Shown here piece by piece: positions 25,631 to 34,721 of a stretch of 42,438 nt of DNA (positions are counted from its first letter, which is position 1; every line of letters starts with the position of its first letter). A model generated the notes under the pieces. That model was not told the DNA's origin. It worked only from the letters and a program-made list of their open reading frames with translations, and made no database searches. Both the position numbers and the translations under genes were made by a program. The stretch comes from Pseudomonadota bacterium (lineage in GTDB: Bacteria > Desulfobacterota > Desulfobulbia > Desulfobulbales > Desulfocapsaceae): positions 1-42,438 of the forward strand of contig JAHJNL010000090.1 in NCBI GenBank assembly GCA_018820855.1, given 5' to 3'.

Positions 25631-26569
25631 ATGGCCAATGTTATTAAGATATTTTCCGGAAATGCCAACCCTGTAATGGCTCAGGAAATTGCTGATTTTC
25701 TGCGTATTCCACTTTCTGAGGCTGATGTCAGACAATTCAGCGATGGGGAGGTTTTCGTTGAGATAAAAGAAAATGTTCGCGGTGCGGATGTTTTTATTGT
25801 TCAGCCCACCTGTACACCAGTCAATGATAATCTCATGGAACTGGTAATTATGGTTGATGCCCTCAGGCGTGCCTCGGCAAGAAGGATCACTGCTGTTGTG
25901 CCTTATTACGGATATGCCCGGCAGGATAGAAAGGTCGCTCCGCGGGTTCCGATTTCCGCTAAGGTCGTCGCCGAAATGTTCATGGCTGTGGGTGTACGAA
26001 GAGTGCTCAGTATGGACCTTCATGCCGGTCAGATTCAGGGCTTTTTTAATATACCTGTGGATCATCTCTACGCGGCCCCGGTTATTCTTGATTACATTAA
26101 GGATAAATTTTCCAATGTTGTTATGGTTTCGCCTGATGCCGGTGGCGTAGAAAGAACCCGTGCCTTTGCTAAAAGGCTTGATGCTGGGTTGGCTATCATC
26201 GATAAACGTCGAGATCGGCCAAACGAATGTGAGGCCATGCATGTTATCGGTGATGTCAAAGGGAAGACTGCTATCCTTCTTGATGATATGGTGGATACCG
26301 CCGGTACGCTGTGTAGTGGGGCTGCTACCCTGATCGAGCATGGAGCAAACGAAGTGCATGCCTGTTGCTCCCATCCGGTACTCTCCGGCCCGGCTGTTGA
26401 GCGCCTGACAAATTCGAAAATTAAATCATTGGTGGTCACAAATTCCATTCCATTGCGGGGGGATGCTTTGAAGTGTGACAAGATTAAAGTGCTGTCTGTG
26501 TCTCATTTGTTGGCGCAGGCCATTGACTGCATTCATAATGAAGGATCCATCAGTTCGCTGTTTGTGTAA
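25631..26569 (+). CDS. prs: Ribose-phosphate pyrophosphokinase (PRPP synthetase)
   Basis: Cytoplasmic enzyme transferring pyrophosphate from ATP to ribose-5-phosphate; PRPP feeds nucleotide, histidine and tryptophan synthesis. The protein is 312 residues, the usual class I length. It begins [19 protein letters not shown], with [16 protein letters not shown], the flexible-loop region [20 protein letters not shown], the metal-binding [13 protein letters not shown], and the PRPP-binding loop [18 protein letters not shown] at about 217-234. It starts 47 nt after the tRNA gene, so a shared primary transcript is possible. The upstream ribosome site is weak (GAGA). Confidence 0.96.
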   Translation: MANVIKIFSGNANPVMAQEIADFLRIPLSEADVRQFSDGEVFVEIKENVRGADVFIVQPTCTPVNDNLMELVIMVDALRRASARRITAVVPYYGYARQDRKVAPRVPISAKVVAEMFMAVGVRRVLSMDLHAGQIQGFFNIPVDHLYAAPVILDYIKDKFSNVVMVSPDAGGVERTRAFAKRLDAGLAIIDKRRDRPNECEAMHVIGDVKGKTAILLDDMVDTAGTLCSGAATLIEHGANEVHACCSHPVLSGPAVERLTNSKIKSLVVTNSIPLRGDALKCDKIKVLSVSHLLAQAIDCIHNEGSISSLFV

Positions 26570-26676
26570 TTGGTGTATTGAAAATAGAAAGAACTCGTTT
26601 GAGTTTAAAAAAATACTGAGAGAAAGCCTGGCCTCGGTCATTGTTGAGACCGCAGAGTCAGGGTAAGGAGGAACGT

Positions 26677-27237
26677 ATGCTTCAAGTAGACATGTCTGCT
26701 TCAAAAAGAGAAGGTTTTGGTAAAGGTGCCATGCGTCGTCTGCGTGTGAGCGGAAGCACACCAGCGGTATTGTACGGAAATGATAAAGAAGTTTATTCGC
26801 TGCAGCTTGAGACTATTCCTTTCGTAAAAACCCTGCATAAGATCAGTCGAAAGAATGCCGTGGTACAGCTCTCCATTAATGGCGACGATATGCGTCATGT
26901 GCTTGTCAAGGCTATTCAGACTGACCCTGTACACGACACCCTGATTCATGCAGATTTTTATGAAATTGATATGGCTGCAGTCAGACGGTTTACAGTTCCC
27001 CTGCAAATGACCGGCAAGGCAAAAGGGTTGGAATTTGGAGGTGAGCTGGTGGTCCATAAGGCTGCAATCGAACTTGATGGTGCTCCCCTTGACATTCCCG
27101 ATGCTATTAAAGTAGACGTCTCCGGGCTTGGCATTGGAGATTCCATACTTTTCTCCGATCTGGAATTACCGGGTGAGGTGAAGATGGTCGCAGATGCTTC
27201 CAGGCTTTGTGTTGAGGTTGTCGTCCCCATGGCCTGA
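26677..27237 (+). CDS. rplY: 50S ribosomal protein L25, long (CTC/TL5) form
   Basis: Binds 5S rRNA on the large subunit. At 186 residues it is the two-domain CTC/TL5 type, not the short E. coli type. The N-terminal domain has SASKREGFGKGAMRRLRVSG and TPAVLYGNDKEVYSLQL, then DPVHDTLIHADFYEID. The C-terminal domain from about 95 has VPLQMTGKAKGLEFGGEL and DGAPLDIPDAIKVDVSGLGI. ATG 26677 follows AAGGAGG at ideal spacing; the TTG at 26641 is rejected. The prs-rplY-pth order is widely conserved in bacteria. Confidence 0.95.
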   Translation: MLQVDMSASKREGFGKGAMRRLRVSGSTPAVLYGNDKEVYSLQLETIPFVKTLHKISRKNAVVQLSINGDDMRHVLVKAIQTDPVHDTLIHADFYEIDMAAVRRFTVPLQMTGKAKGLEFGGELVVHKAAIELDGAPLDIPDAIKVDVSGLGIGDSILFSDLELPGEVKMVADASRLCVEVVVPMA

Positions 27238-27263
27238 TACCTGAAAGGGATTCTGCTTTATTT

Positions 27264-27300
27264 GTCCGGAAGGGTTTCATCCCTTCCGGACTTTTTTTTT
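27264..27300 (+). terminator. Rho-independent terminator after rplY
   Basis: GTCCGGAAGGG (27264-27274) and its exact complement (27281-27291) form an 11-bp stem with a 6-nt loop, followed by nine T. The tail ends 13 nt before the pth start, so pth is either read by leakage through this terminator or has a promoter inside rplY. Confidence 0.93.
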
Positions 27301-27313
27301 GGGGAGTGGAAAA

Positions 27314-27907
27314 ATGGTTGAAGAGACTTTTCTTATAGTTGGGCTTGGTAATCCCGGTGCAACCTACGGGGAAACCAGGCATAACGTAGGATTCCTTGTT
27401 GTAGATGCACTTGCACGTCATCAGGGTTTAAGTTTTGATTCCGGGAAATGGGATGGGCTGTTCTGTCGGGCGTCATTTTGGGGGGCTCGTATTTTTTTGC
27501 TTAAACCTCAGACATTTATGAATCTTTCCGGAAAAACAGTGGTCCGGTTTGCTGATTTTTTCAAGATCCCTCCTGACCATATCCTTGTCATTCATGATGA
27601 TCTTGATATGCGTCCCGGGCGTCTTAAGCTGGTTAGTGGCGGAGGGCCAGGCGGCCATAACGGGATTCGTTCACTGATTCAATGTCTTGGCAGTAAAGAG
27701 TTTTTCAGGTTGAAATACGGTATCGGCAAACCAGGGCAGCAGGGAGTTCATGCAGAGATACCGGTGGAAAAATATGTACTGACACCCTTTTCTCAAGATG
27801 AAAAAAAGTTACTGGAGGAGAGGCTGGAGTTACTCGTTGATGGCATAGAGATGTTTGTCAAATCCGGTGGTCAACAAGCCATGAATATTCTTAACGTAGT
27901 CAAGTAA
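27314..27907 (+). CDS. pth: Peptidyl-tRNA hydrolase
   Basis: Releases tRNA from peptidyl-tRNA that has dropped off ribosomes. The protein is 197 residues. The signature FLIVGLGNPGATYGETRHNVGF carries N12 and the catalytic H23; LLKPQTFMNLSGKTV, the catalytic-Asp segment VIHDDLDMRPG and SGGGPGGHNGIRSLIQCLGS complete the family set. ATG 27314 has GGGGAG about 8 nt upstream; the longer frame from 27299 would begin within the terminator tail. Its neighbour rplY is the classical partner. Confidence 0.95.
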   Translation: MVEETFLIVGLGNPGATYGETRHNVGFLVVDALARHQGLSFDSGKWDGLFCRASFWGARIFLLKPQTFMNLSGKTVVRFADFFKIPPDHILVIHDDLDMRPGRLKLVSGGGPGGHNGIRSLIQCLGSKEFFRLKYGIGKPGQQGVHAEIPVEKYVLTPFSQDEKKLLEERLELLVDGIEMFVKSGGQQAMNILNVVK

Positions 27908-27962
27908 GAGACCTGAAGATACTCAGCTTAGATGTTTTTTAAAGGCGTGATTGGAAAAAGTA

Positions 27963-27971
27963 TGGTATAAT
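27963..27971 (+). promoter_or_regulatory. Extended -10 promoter candidate upstream of carD
   Basis: TGGTATAAT (27963-27971) is a full extended -10 element (TGnTATAAT) with no good -35 at 17 nt. It would give a leader of about 230 nt for carD. No gene is credible in the 303-nt gap 27908-28210. Confidence 0.5.
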
Positions 27972-28210
27972 GATTATTTGGTGGTGATTTCAAAGACTCC
28001 ACTTGATTTATTACGTTGCAGCTTACTTAGCATTTGAGAAGATTGTACCTCTTCAATGTTTCATTGTTTATCGTAAGTTGCATGGAGATTCTATTCACAC
28101 TGAAGAGTGTTCGGTGGTTTTTGTTAGCCTCGGTCTTTGTTGTCGTGGCTCTACTGTCCCCATGAGGGTGTATACCCGAATCCGGATGTCTCTTTTTCCA
28201 GGAGGATACT

Positions 28211-28690
28211 TTGTTTACAGAAGGTGATATGGCCGTGTATCCGGCCCACGGAGTAGGCGTTATAGAATCAATAGAAAGCCAAACGATTGGAGGAATGGAT
28301 CAATCCTTTTATGTCATGAAGATTCTTGACAATGACATGAAAATCATGATTCCTACAGCGAGCAGCGATAATGTGGGTCTGCGAGCTATTATCAGCAAAA
28401 AAGAAGTAGATACTGTCCTTGATATCCTGCGAAGCCGGGATAGTGAAATCGGTACACAGACCTGGAATCGCCGTTATAGAGAATATATGGAGAAAATCAA
28501 GACCGGCTCTATCCATGAAGTTGCCGCTGTGCTTCGTGACCTGTTTTTATTGAGTGTTGATAAGGATCTTTCATATGGTGAGCGGAAGATGATGGATACA
28601 GCCAAAAGTCTTTTGGTAAAAGAGATTTCACTCGCCAGAAAGGTTGACGAGGCCAAGACCACTGCTTTAATAGAAGACATGTTTAACTAA
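28211..28690 (+). CDS. CarD/CdnL-type transcription regulator
   Basis: RNA polymerase-binding regulator of 159 residues. The N-terminal domain (about 1-60; FTEGDMAVYPAHGVGVIESI, then SFYVMKILDNDMKIMIPTAS) is the Tudor-like RNAP beta-subunit interaction domain shared by CarD and TRCF. The C-terminal helical domain includes RRYREYMEKIKTGSIHEVAA and LLVKEISLARKVDEAKTTAL, as in CdnL/CarD of mycobacteria and myxobacteria, which stabilise open promoter complexes. The start is TTG 28211, supported by CCAGGAGG ending 6 nt upstream. The length matches CdnL (about 160), not the longer HMGA-fused CarD of Myxococcus. It precedes rluD by 65 nt. Confidence 0.92.
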   Translation: MFTEGDMAVYPAHGVGVIESIESQTIGGMDQSFYVMKILDNDMKIMIPTASSDNVGLRAIISKKEVDTVLDILRSRDSEIGTQTWNRRYREYMEKIKTGSIHEVAAVLRDLFLLSVDKDLSYGERKMMDTAKSLLVKEISLARKVDEAKTTALIEDMFN

Positions 28691-28755
28691 TTTATTCCTA
28701 TCCACATAAGTTTACATAAACACCTTTCGCCATTACTACACCATGGCATTATGTC

Positions 28756-29742
28756 ATGACTCTTCCTTCAGCATCTATTTCTGTTGATACGTCGCATGGT
28801 GGGATTGACCTACGTGTTTCTCCTGAACAAGCCGGTAGCAGATTTGATCATTTCCTGGTTCTGACAGTTCCTGAAACTTCACGGGTTATTCTTGTTCAAT
28901 CCATACGACAGGGATTTATTCTTGTCGATGGAGAAAAGAAGAAAAGCAGCTATAGGCTGAAACAAGGGGAAAGGGTTAGCGGTACGCTCTTTCAACAGCC
29001 CTCGCCTGAATTGATAGCCGAGGAAGTTCCGTTTAGGATCCTTTTCGAGGATGACTATCTTCTCATACTCTCCAAACCACCGGGTGTGGTCGTGCATCCG
29101 GGAAGCGGCAATCCGTCCGGCACCTTGGTAAACGGTTTGCTTCATCACTGCCGTACGATAGGAGACGTCGGTGATGAAATGCGGCCTGGGATAGTGCATC
29201 GTCTTGATAAAGATACTTCCGGAATTATGGTTGTCGCAAAAACAGAGCCATGTCACCGCCTCCTTATTCAAGCCTTTAAGGCCAGGAGTGTGCAAAAAGA
29301 ATATCTTGCTCTTTTATCCGGCACCTTGGGGCGGGAAACAGGGCGTGTTGTGGCCCCCATCGGCAGGCATCCTGTGCATCGACAGAAAATGGCGATCTGT
29401 GAAAGAAAGGGGCGCTATGCTGCAAGTAGCTGGCAGGTTGTGGAAGAGTATGAAACGGGGTATAGCCTGGTTCGAGTCAGGATTGAAACGGGGCGAACCC
29501 ATCAGATACGTGTGCATATGGCATCCCTTGGTCATCCGGTGGCCGGCGATATGGTCTATGGCAGGGGAGGAGGTCATAAACAAAACTTTCCCAGACAGAT
29601 GCTGCATGCCCATAAGTTAGGCTTTCTTCATCCGATCACAGGTCGGGAAATTGCATTTTCTGCCCCTCTTTGGCCGGATTTTCAGGAAATTCTGGAAATG
29701 TTTCGTCATCAAGGGGATGAAGAGATCGGTCCTGTCTCATGA
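28756..29742 (+). CDS. rluD: Pseudouridine synthase, RluD family
   Basis: RluA-family pseudouridine synthase of 328 residues modifying U residues in 23S rRNA. An S4 RNA-binding domain lies at about 25-80 (SRFDHFLVL to VDGEKKKSSYRLKQGERV). The catalytic domain has DYLLILSKPPGVVVHPGSGN, the active-site GIVHRLDKDTSGIMVVAK with D151, and YSLVRVRIETGRTHQIRVHM. The RluA subfamilies (RluA, RluC, RluD) are not fully separable by eye; the S4 domain excludes RluA. The N-terminal about 20 residues are poorly conserved and a clear ribosome site is lacking, so the exact start is uncertain. Its stop overlaps the coaE start by 4 nt (ATGA). Confidence 0.9.
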   Translation: MTLPSASISVDTSHGGIDLRVSPEQAGSRFDHFLVLTVPETSRVILVQSIRQGFILVDGEKKKSSYRLKQGERVSGTLFQQPSPELIAEEVPFRILFEDDYLLILSKPPGVVVHPGSGNPSGTLVNGLLHHCRTIGDVGDEMRPGIVHRLDKDTSGIMVVAKTEPCHRLLIQAFKARSVQKEYLALLSGTLGRETGRVVAPIGRHPVHRQKMAICERKGRYAASSWQVVEEYETGYSLVRVRIETGRTHQIRVHMASLGHPVAGDMVYGRGGGHKQNFPRQMLHAHKLGFLHPITGREIAFSAPLWPDFQEILEMFRHQGDEEIGPVS

Positions 29743-30359
29743 ATATTTGCGTCACCGGAGGTATTGGTTCCGGGAAAAGCCGGGTTTGTAAAGCCCTTGC
29801 AGACTTACTCTCTGCCTCAGTAATCAGTGCTGATAGCGTTTGTCGCGATCTGCTTGCTGTGAAAGGGAGAGGATGGCAAGAGGTTCGCAGTTTTTTAGGG
29901 AGCGATTTCTTTTCCAGTGACGGTCAGATAGACAGGCCAAGATTGCGTCAGGCTATCTTTTCTGATCCTGCACTTCGCAAACAACTGGATGATGCCTTGC
30001 ACCCTCTGGTTAGAGAGGAACTGTTGCTTGCCGCAAGAAAGGCTAAACAGCAACGGTACGTTCTATTGACCGAGGTTCCGCTGCTTTTTGAAAAAGGGTG
30101 GCAAAGTGATTGTGACTGGACAGTACTTGTCTTTGCTGGAGAAGAGACTTGTGTCAGGCGTATCATGCTGCGTGACCGGGTTTCCGAAGAGGACGCCAGG
30201 CTGGCCCTTACCGCTCAAATGCCGTTACATGAAAAGAGGAGGCTTGCTGACTCGTTGATAGATAATTCCTCATCCTTTACTGAGACGTTGCAACAACTGA
30301 ATCGACTTTCTGAAATGATCCGAGAAAGCAGTTTTTTTCATGATGAAAGAATACCTTGA
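29739..30359 (+). CDS. coaE: Dephospho-CoA kinase
   Basis: P-loop kinase phosphorylating the 3'-OH of dephospho-CoA, the last step of CoA synthesis. The protein is 206 residues. The Walker A motif is VTGGIGSGKSRVCKALAD (5-22), then ISADSVCRDLL with the catalytic Asp, LDDALHPLVREEL, and the LID-containing VLLTEVPLLFEKGW. The CoA-binding RRIMLRDRVSEEDARLALTA and LIDNSSS end the fold. Its ATG overlaps the rluD stop (ATGA), implying coupled translation. The upstream pathway enzyme coaBC is at 9341-10558 in a separate unit. Confidence 0.94.
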   Translation: MNICVTGGIGSGKSRVCKALADLLSASVISADSVCRDLLAVKGRGWQEVRSFLGSDFFSSDGQIDRPRLRQAIFSDPALRKQLDDALHPLVREELLLAARKAKQQRYVLLTEVPLLFEKGWQSDCDWTVLVFAGEETCVRRIMLRDRVSEEDARLALTAQMPLHEKRRLADSLIDNSSSFTETLQQLNRLSEMIRESSFFHDERIP

Positions 30360-30377
30360 AAAGATGATGGAAAATGC

Positions 30378-30406
30378 TTGACAGGGTTTCGGTGAATTCG
30401 TAATAT
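30378..30406 (+). promoter_or_regulatory. Near-consensus sigma70 promoter for rho
   Basis: TTGACA (30378-30383), a 17-nt spacer, then TAATAT (30401-30406): a perfect -35, ideal spacing and a good -10. It starts 19 nt after coaE and lies 408 nt upstream of the rho ATG, so the rho mRNA would carry a leader of about 400 nt. I see no credible gene in 30360-30813. Confidence 0.75.
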
Positions 30407-30813
30407 AAGGATCAATCTAAAATTTTATTCCTTCCTAACCTTGATCAGGTAAAAAATACAATAAACCTATAGTAACGACTACTAAGTTCTGCAGTGAACT
30501 GGATCGACAAGTTAATGAAGAAATTCAAAGTCCTGTTCGGATTTGTCTTCACAATATAATCATTTCATTCATTTCCTATCTTTCGTTAACCTACTGTCAA
30601 TATACTTAATCATCGGGAACCAGTCGTTTCTCTTTTGTTGTCTGATCAATGTTGTTCTTGGAAGGAATTACCATCAGTAGCTGAAAGAAAGCATTCCGAT
30701 TTTAGATTTTAATACCTCAAAAAAATTCTTTGTTATTCCTGACAAAGAGCTACAGAATATTCTACGTAATAAATGCTACCCTGCCAACAGCCTTCTAAAG
30801 GAGAACAGAATTA

Positions 30814-32064
30814 ATGAATCTGGCTGAATTAAAACTCAAAAAAATTGTCGAACTCGTTAAGCTTGGGCGTAAGCTTAAGATAGAAGGCGTGAGTACCTTG
30901 CGCAAGCAGGAGCTCATTTTTGCCATCCTCCAGGCCCAGGCTGACGATGACGGAAAGATGCGGGGAAGCGGTGTCCTTGAAATCCTTCCGGACGGATTTG
31001 GTTTTTTGAGAGCACCTGATTATAATTATCTGCCGGGTCCGGATGATATCTATGTCTCTCCTTCCCAGATACGTCGCCTGGGGCTGAGAACTGGTGATAC
31101 TGTGGAAGGGCTGGTCAGATCTCCCAAAGAGGGAGAGCGCTATTTTGCTCTGCTTAAAGTAGAGGCCATTAACTTCGATCCCCCGGAAGCGAATAAAAAG
31201 AAGACTGTATTTTCCAATCTCACCCCTCTTCATCCCGAGGAGAAGTTGAATCTTGAGTGGCAGCCGGATAACTATTCCATGCGCATTATTGATATGATGT
31301 GCCCTATCGGTAAGGGACAGCGAGGTCTCATTGTGGCTCCACCCAGAACCGGTAAAACCGTGCTGATCCAGAAAATTGCAAACTCCATTGTTCGGAATCA
31401 CAAAGAAGTCTATCTGATTGTTCTGCTCATCGATGAGCGACCGGAAGAAGTGACTGAAATGCAGCGATCAGTCAAGGCTGCCGAGGTGGTCAGTTCGACC
31501 TTTGACGAGCCTCCTCAGCGTCATATTCAGGTCGCAGAGATGGTTATAGAGAAGGCAAAACGATTGGTAGAGCATAAGAGAGATGTGGTTATTCTGTTAG
31601 ATAGTATCACGCGCCTTGCTCGGGCATATAATACCGTAACTCCTTCCAGCGGTAAAATTCTTTCCGGTGGTGTTGAAGCCAATGCACTCTTTCGGCCTAA
31701 GCGATTTTTTGGGGCAGCAAGAAATATAGAGGAAGGAGGAAGCCTGACCATTTTGGCCTCAGCTCTGGTCGAGACCGGCAGTCGCATGGATGAGGTTATC
31801 TTCGAGGAGTTCAAGGGGACTGGTAATATGGAGATAGTTCTTGATCGGAAAATGTCAGATAGGCGTATATACCCTGCCGTCGATGTTAAGCGTTCCGGGA
31901 CGCGTAAAGAGGATTTGCTTCTCAAGCCAGAAGTACTCAATCGCGTCTGGATCCTTCGTAAGTTGCTTGCCTCTATGAATCCTGCTAATGGTATGGAGTT
32001 TCTCCTTGATAAAATGAAACACCAGAAGAGCAATGAAGAATTTCTGGATTCCATGAACACTTGA
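30814..32064 (+). CDS. rho: Transcription termination factor Rho
   Basis: Hexameric RNA-dependent ATPase that terminates transcription. At 416 residues it is E. coli-sized, without the large N-terminal insertion of actinobacterial Rho. The N-terminal Rho-N helix bundle [20 protein letters not shown] precedes the OSB/cold-shock-like RNA-binding domain ([35 protein letters not shown]). The Walker A loop is [19 protein letters not shown] (171-189). Then come [16 protein letters not shown], the arginine-finger region and the Q/R loops ([20 protein letters not shown]). ATG 30814 follows AAAGGAG. Rho genes in several phyla regulate themselves by attenuation in the leader, which fits the long upstream leader here. 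Confidence 0.97.
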   Translation: MNLAELKLKKIVELVKLGRKLKIEGVSTLRKQELIFAILQAQADDDGKMRGSGVLEILPDGFGFLRAPDYNYLPGPDDIYVSPSQIRRLGLRTGDTVEGLVRSPKEGERYFALLKVEAINFDPPEANKKKTVFSNLTPLHPEEKLNLEWQPDNYSMRIIDMMCPIGKGQRGLIVAPPRTGKTVLIQKIANSIVRNHKEVYLIVLLIDERPEEVTEMQRSVKAAEVVSSTFDEPPQRHIQVAEMVIEKAKRLVEHKRDVVILLDSITRLARAYNTVTPSSGKILSGGVEANALFRPKRFFGAARNIEEGGSLTILASALVETGSRMDEVIFEEFKGTGNMEIVLDRKMSDRRIYPAVDVKRSGTRKEDLLLKPEVLNRVWILRKLLASMNPANGMEFLLDKMKHQKSNEEFLDSMNT

Positions 32065-32129
32065 TGGCATCTGTTTTTGAACTTGTTGGGCGAAATTCCT
32101 GAAAGATCGGTTCTTTTCTCTAATTTTTG

Positions 32130-32157
32130 TTGAAATTCCTGGCCGGTCTATTATAAT
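32130..32157 (+). promoter_or_regulatory. Promoter candidate for rpmE
   Basis: TTGAAA (32130-32135), a 16-nt spacer, then a perfect TATAAT (32152-32157), 71 nt upstream of the rpmE ATG. This would allow L31 expression independent of rho. Confidence 0.6.
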
Positions 32158-32228
32158 CTTCTTCTTTGCAACTGCTTACAAACGAATGTGAACTGAACGA
32201 GTCACTTTTTTTAAAAGGAATAAAAATC

Positions 32229-32441
32229 ATGAGAAACGATATTCATCCGCAATATAATAAGATAAAAGCTGTCTGTGGTTGTGGTAACGTAATAGAGCTG
32301 GGGTCAGTGAATACAGAAATGAGTGTGGAAATCTGTTCTGCCTGTCATCCTTTTTTCACCGGAAAACAGAAACTGATTGATACTGCCGGTCGGATTGAGA
32401 AATTCAAAAAACGTTACGCCAAACATTTCGAAGACAAAAAA
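32229..32441 (+). CDS. rpmE: 50S ribosomal protein L31, zinc-binding form
   Basis: Ribosomal protein of 71 residues bridging the subunits. [20 protein letters not shown] begins at ATG 32229, preceded by AAAAGGAA; the longer frame from 32166 is rejected because it adds a leader foreign to the family. The four zinc ligands are present: C-x-C in CGCGN (C16, C18) and CxxC in [14 protein letters not shown]. This is the C+ (RpmE) form rather than the zinc-free paralogue RpmE2, so it would be released when zinc is scarce in organisms that have both. rho-rpmE-prfA is a conserved order. The stop codon follows directly; a terminator begins about 55 nt later. Confidence 0.96.
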
Positions 32442-32496
32442 TAACATGGCTGGCTGTCTTGATAATGACAGTCTCCCTATCTCTGCTGTTTTTTTC

Positions 32497-32540
32497 AATG
32501 ATCCGCAACCGTGACACTGGTTGTGGATCATTCTTCTTTT
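32497..32540 (+). terminator. Rho-independent terminator after rpmE
   Basis: AATGATCCGCAACC (32497-32510) pairs with GGTTGTGGATCATT (32519-32532): 14 bp with one G-U, an 8-nt loop, then CTTCTTTT. Confidence 0.85.
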
Positions 32541-32580
32541 TGGTAAGAGTTCATTCCCCGCGCATATTCATCTGTTTTGG

Positions 32581-32598
32581 ATCCCTTATATAAGGGAT
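32581..32598. promoter_or_regulatory. Perfect 18-bp palindrome upstream of prfA
   Basis: ATCCCTTATATAAGGGAT reads the same on both strands without a spacer, 134 nt before the prfA ATG and after the rpmE terminator. Its centre (TTATATAA) could overlap a -10 region. A dimeric repressor operator is plausible; no known regulator is recognised. Confidence 0.4.
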
Positions 32599-32731
32599 TA
32601 TGGTTTACAGGCCAGAATAGACGAATCTGAAGTAGTGGTAATCTCTTACAGTTCTTAGTCTTGCCAAGAATTATAGCCCTTGGTGAACTCTAATTCTTTT
32701 TCTACTCCTGGCCTTAATCGGAACTCAATCT

Positions 32732-33802
32732 ATGATCGTTAAACTTGCTGATCTTGATGAAAAGCTTTCCCATCTTGAAGGAAGACTCTCTGACCCTTCT
32801 CTGATTGCAGACCAGAATGCCTATCAGAAGGTAGCCCAGGAACATTCCCATCTCTCTAAACTCCAGATTAAGTACTACGCCTTGAACAGGATACGAAAAG
32901 ATATTACGGAAAATCGTGAACTGTTGCAGCAAGGAGATGATGATCAGGAGTTCCTTGATATGGCACGTGAAGAAATTGATGAGCTGCTGGCAAGGGAGAA
33001 GAAAATAGAACAGGATATTAAATTGTTGCTCCTGCCCAAGGATCCAAACGACGAGCGTAATATTTTTCTGGAGATCAGAGCAGGGACAGGAGGTGACGAG
33101 GCTGCACTCTTTGTAGCCGATCTGTTCCGCATGTATTCCCGTTATGCAGAATCTCAGGGCTGGAAGGTCGAAATCATGAGTTCCAATCCCTTGGGGATTG
33201 GTGGTTTTAAAGAAATTATTGCCTTGATAAGCGGTGATTCTGTTTATTCCAGACTTAAATATGAGAGTGGCGTGCATCGAGTGCAACGGGTTCCAGAGAC
33301 CGAGACGCAGGGACGTATTCATACATCCGCTGTGACCGTGGCCATTCTCCCGGAAGCAGATGAGGTTGAGTTGAATATCAACATGAGTGAACTTAAGTTC
33401 GATGTCTATCGCGCCCAAGGCCCTGGGGGACAGTCTGTCAACACTACTGATTCTGCGGTACGAATCACGCACCTTCCCACTGGTCTGGTGGTGACCTGCC
33501 AGGATGAGAAATCTCAGCACAAGAACAAGGCCAAGGCTCTGACTGTTCTTCGAGCTCGTCTTTTGGATAAATTGGAACAGGAACACCATGATCGAATTTC
33601 CCAGGATAGAAAAAGTCAGGTTGGCAGCGGCGATCGCAGTGAACGCATACGGACCTATAATTTCCCGCAAGGCAGAATGACGGACCATCGCATTAATCTG
33701 ACTCTGTATAAGCTCGAAACGATCATGACAGGTAAGCTCGATGAGGTCATCGTTCCGCTAATTACCCACGATCAGGAAGTAAAATTAAAACAGATCCAGT
33801 AA
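32732..33802 (+). CDS. prfA: Peptide chain release factor 1
   Basis: Recognises UAA and UAG stop codons and triggers peptide release. The protein is 356 residues. The codon-reading P-x-T tripeptide is PET at 188-190 in [15 protein letters not shown] (PAT or PVT is more usual, but the P-x-T rule holds). The catalytic loop [18 protein letters not shown] has GGQ at 232-234. [15 protein letters not shown] and [13 protein letters not shown] are further family blocks. It is not RF2, which has SPF instead of PxT and a programmed frameshift. prmC follows 4 nt later and encodes the methylase for this GGQ glutamine. Confidence 0.96.
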   Translation: MIVKLADLDEKLSHLEGRLSDPSLIADQNAYQKVAQEHSHLSKLQIKYYALNRIRKDITENRELLQQGDDDQEFLDMAREEIDELLAREKKIEQDIKLLLLPKDPNDERNIFLEIRAGTGGDEAALFVADLFRMYSRYAESQGWKVEIMSSNPLGIGGFKEIIALISGDSVYSRLKYESGVHRVQRVPETETQGRIHTSAVTVAILPEADEVELNINMSELKFDVYRAQGPGGQSVNTTDSAVRITHLPTGLVVTCQDEKSQHKNKAKALTVLRARLLDKLEQEHHDRISQDRKSQVGSGDRSERIRTYNFPQGRMTDHRINLTLYKLETIMTGKLDEVIVPLITHDQEVKLKQIQ

Positions 33803-33806
33803 ACTG

Positions 33807-34703
33807 ATGCTTGTTCGTGACCTGCTTCATCTTGCCAGTTCAAGGCTTGAACGTGCTGGAGTTGAAGGGGCTGATACTGATGCCTGGATGCTCCTGGGCC
33901 ACTGTCTTGGGAAGAGCCGTGCCGCCCTCTACCTCGTAGCCGATGAAGAGGTCGAAAAGGAGAACGAAGATCGCTTTTTTGCCCTGCTGGCTCGCCGGGA
34001 ACTACGTGAGCCGCTGGCCTACATAGTTGGAGAACAGGAGTTTTGGTCTCTTGATTTTGTCGTGAGTCCGGATGTTCTTATTCCCAGACCTGAAACCGAG
34101 CTTCTTTTGGAAAAGGGATTGTCATTTTATAAAAAGAAAAAGGATACAAAGGGTATTCTTCTTGATCTTTGTTGCGGCAGCGGGGTGATTGCTGTAGTTC
34201 TGGCCCGTGAGCTTGGCCGACCGGTGATCGCAGTTGATCTCTCTTGTGAAGCCCTTCGGCTTGCACAGGAAAATGCCATCAGGCATGATGTCGCTCATCT
34301 GATCTCTTTTATCCGGGCAGATCTCTTTTCAGCTGTTCTTCCCAGGCCCGTATTTTCTCTTGTCCTTTCCAATCCCCCATATATAAGTGAAGAGGCTTTG
34401 GAGCAGGGACTGCAACCGGAAGTTGATTGGTATGAACCGCGTCTAGCCCTTGATGGTGGAAAAAAGGGCCTGGATATTATCAGGATAATTAGAAGAGAGC
34501 TTCCTTCTCGTCTGCTGCCCGGGGCAGAATTTTTCATGGAGATCGGGGCTGATCAGGGAAATGAGGTTCTTTCCCTCTTTGGCTCTGGAGAAGAACAAGA
34601 GAACCCGTTTTCATTTCAAGAAATTATTAAAGATTATGCTGGGCATGATCGGATTCTTCATGCACAAATGGGGAACCAGTCTGTTAAACGTCCTCCTCAT
34701 TAA
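33807..34703 (+). CDS. prmC: Peptide chain release factor N5-glutamine methyltransferase
   Basis: SAM-dependent enzyme methylating the Gln of the GGQ motif of release factors. The protein is 298 residues. The N-terminal helical substrate domain includes DTDAWMLLGHCLGKSRAALY and EPLAYIVGEQEFWSLDFVVS followed by VLIPRPETELL. The SAM site is LLDLCCGSGVIAVVLAREL (118-136) and the catalytic NPPY is in SNPPYIS (189-192). It begins 4 nt after prfA, the classical partner arrangement, and murA follows 18 nt downstream. Confidence 0.94.
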   Translation: MLVRDLLHLASSRLERAGVEGADTDAWMLLGHCLGKSRAALYLVADEEVEKENEDRFFALLARRELREPLAYIVGEQEFWSLDFVVSPDVLIPRPETELLLEKGLSFYKKKKDTKGILLDLCCGSGVIAVVLARELGRPVIAVDLSCEALRLAQENAIRHDVAHLISFIRADLFSAVLPRPVFSLVLSNPPYISEEALEQGLQPEVDWYEPRLALDGGKKGLDIIRIIRRELPSRLLPGAEFFMEIGADQGNEVLSLFGSGEEQENPFSFQEIIKDYAGHDRILHAQMGNQSVKRPPH

Positions 34704-34721
34704 TGTCAAGGTGGCATAGGT

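Noticed and set aside
25607-26374. Open frame of 255 residues on the minus strand across prs
   Set aside because: Antisense to a complete prs gene and without family features.
28003-28227. Possible 74-residue gene before carD
   Set aside because: It overlaps the carD start, lacks a ribosome site, and has a Cys/Arg-rich composition without similarity to anything I recognise; better read as leader sequence.
32714-33688. Open frame of 324 residues on the minus strand across prfA
   Set aside because: It lies entirely antisense to a complete release factor gene, has no family motifs and no ribosome site, and reflects codon bias of prfA.
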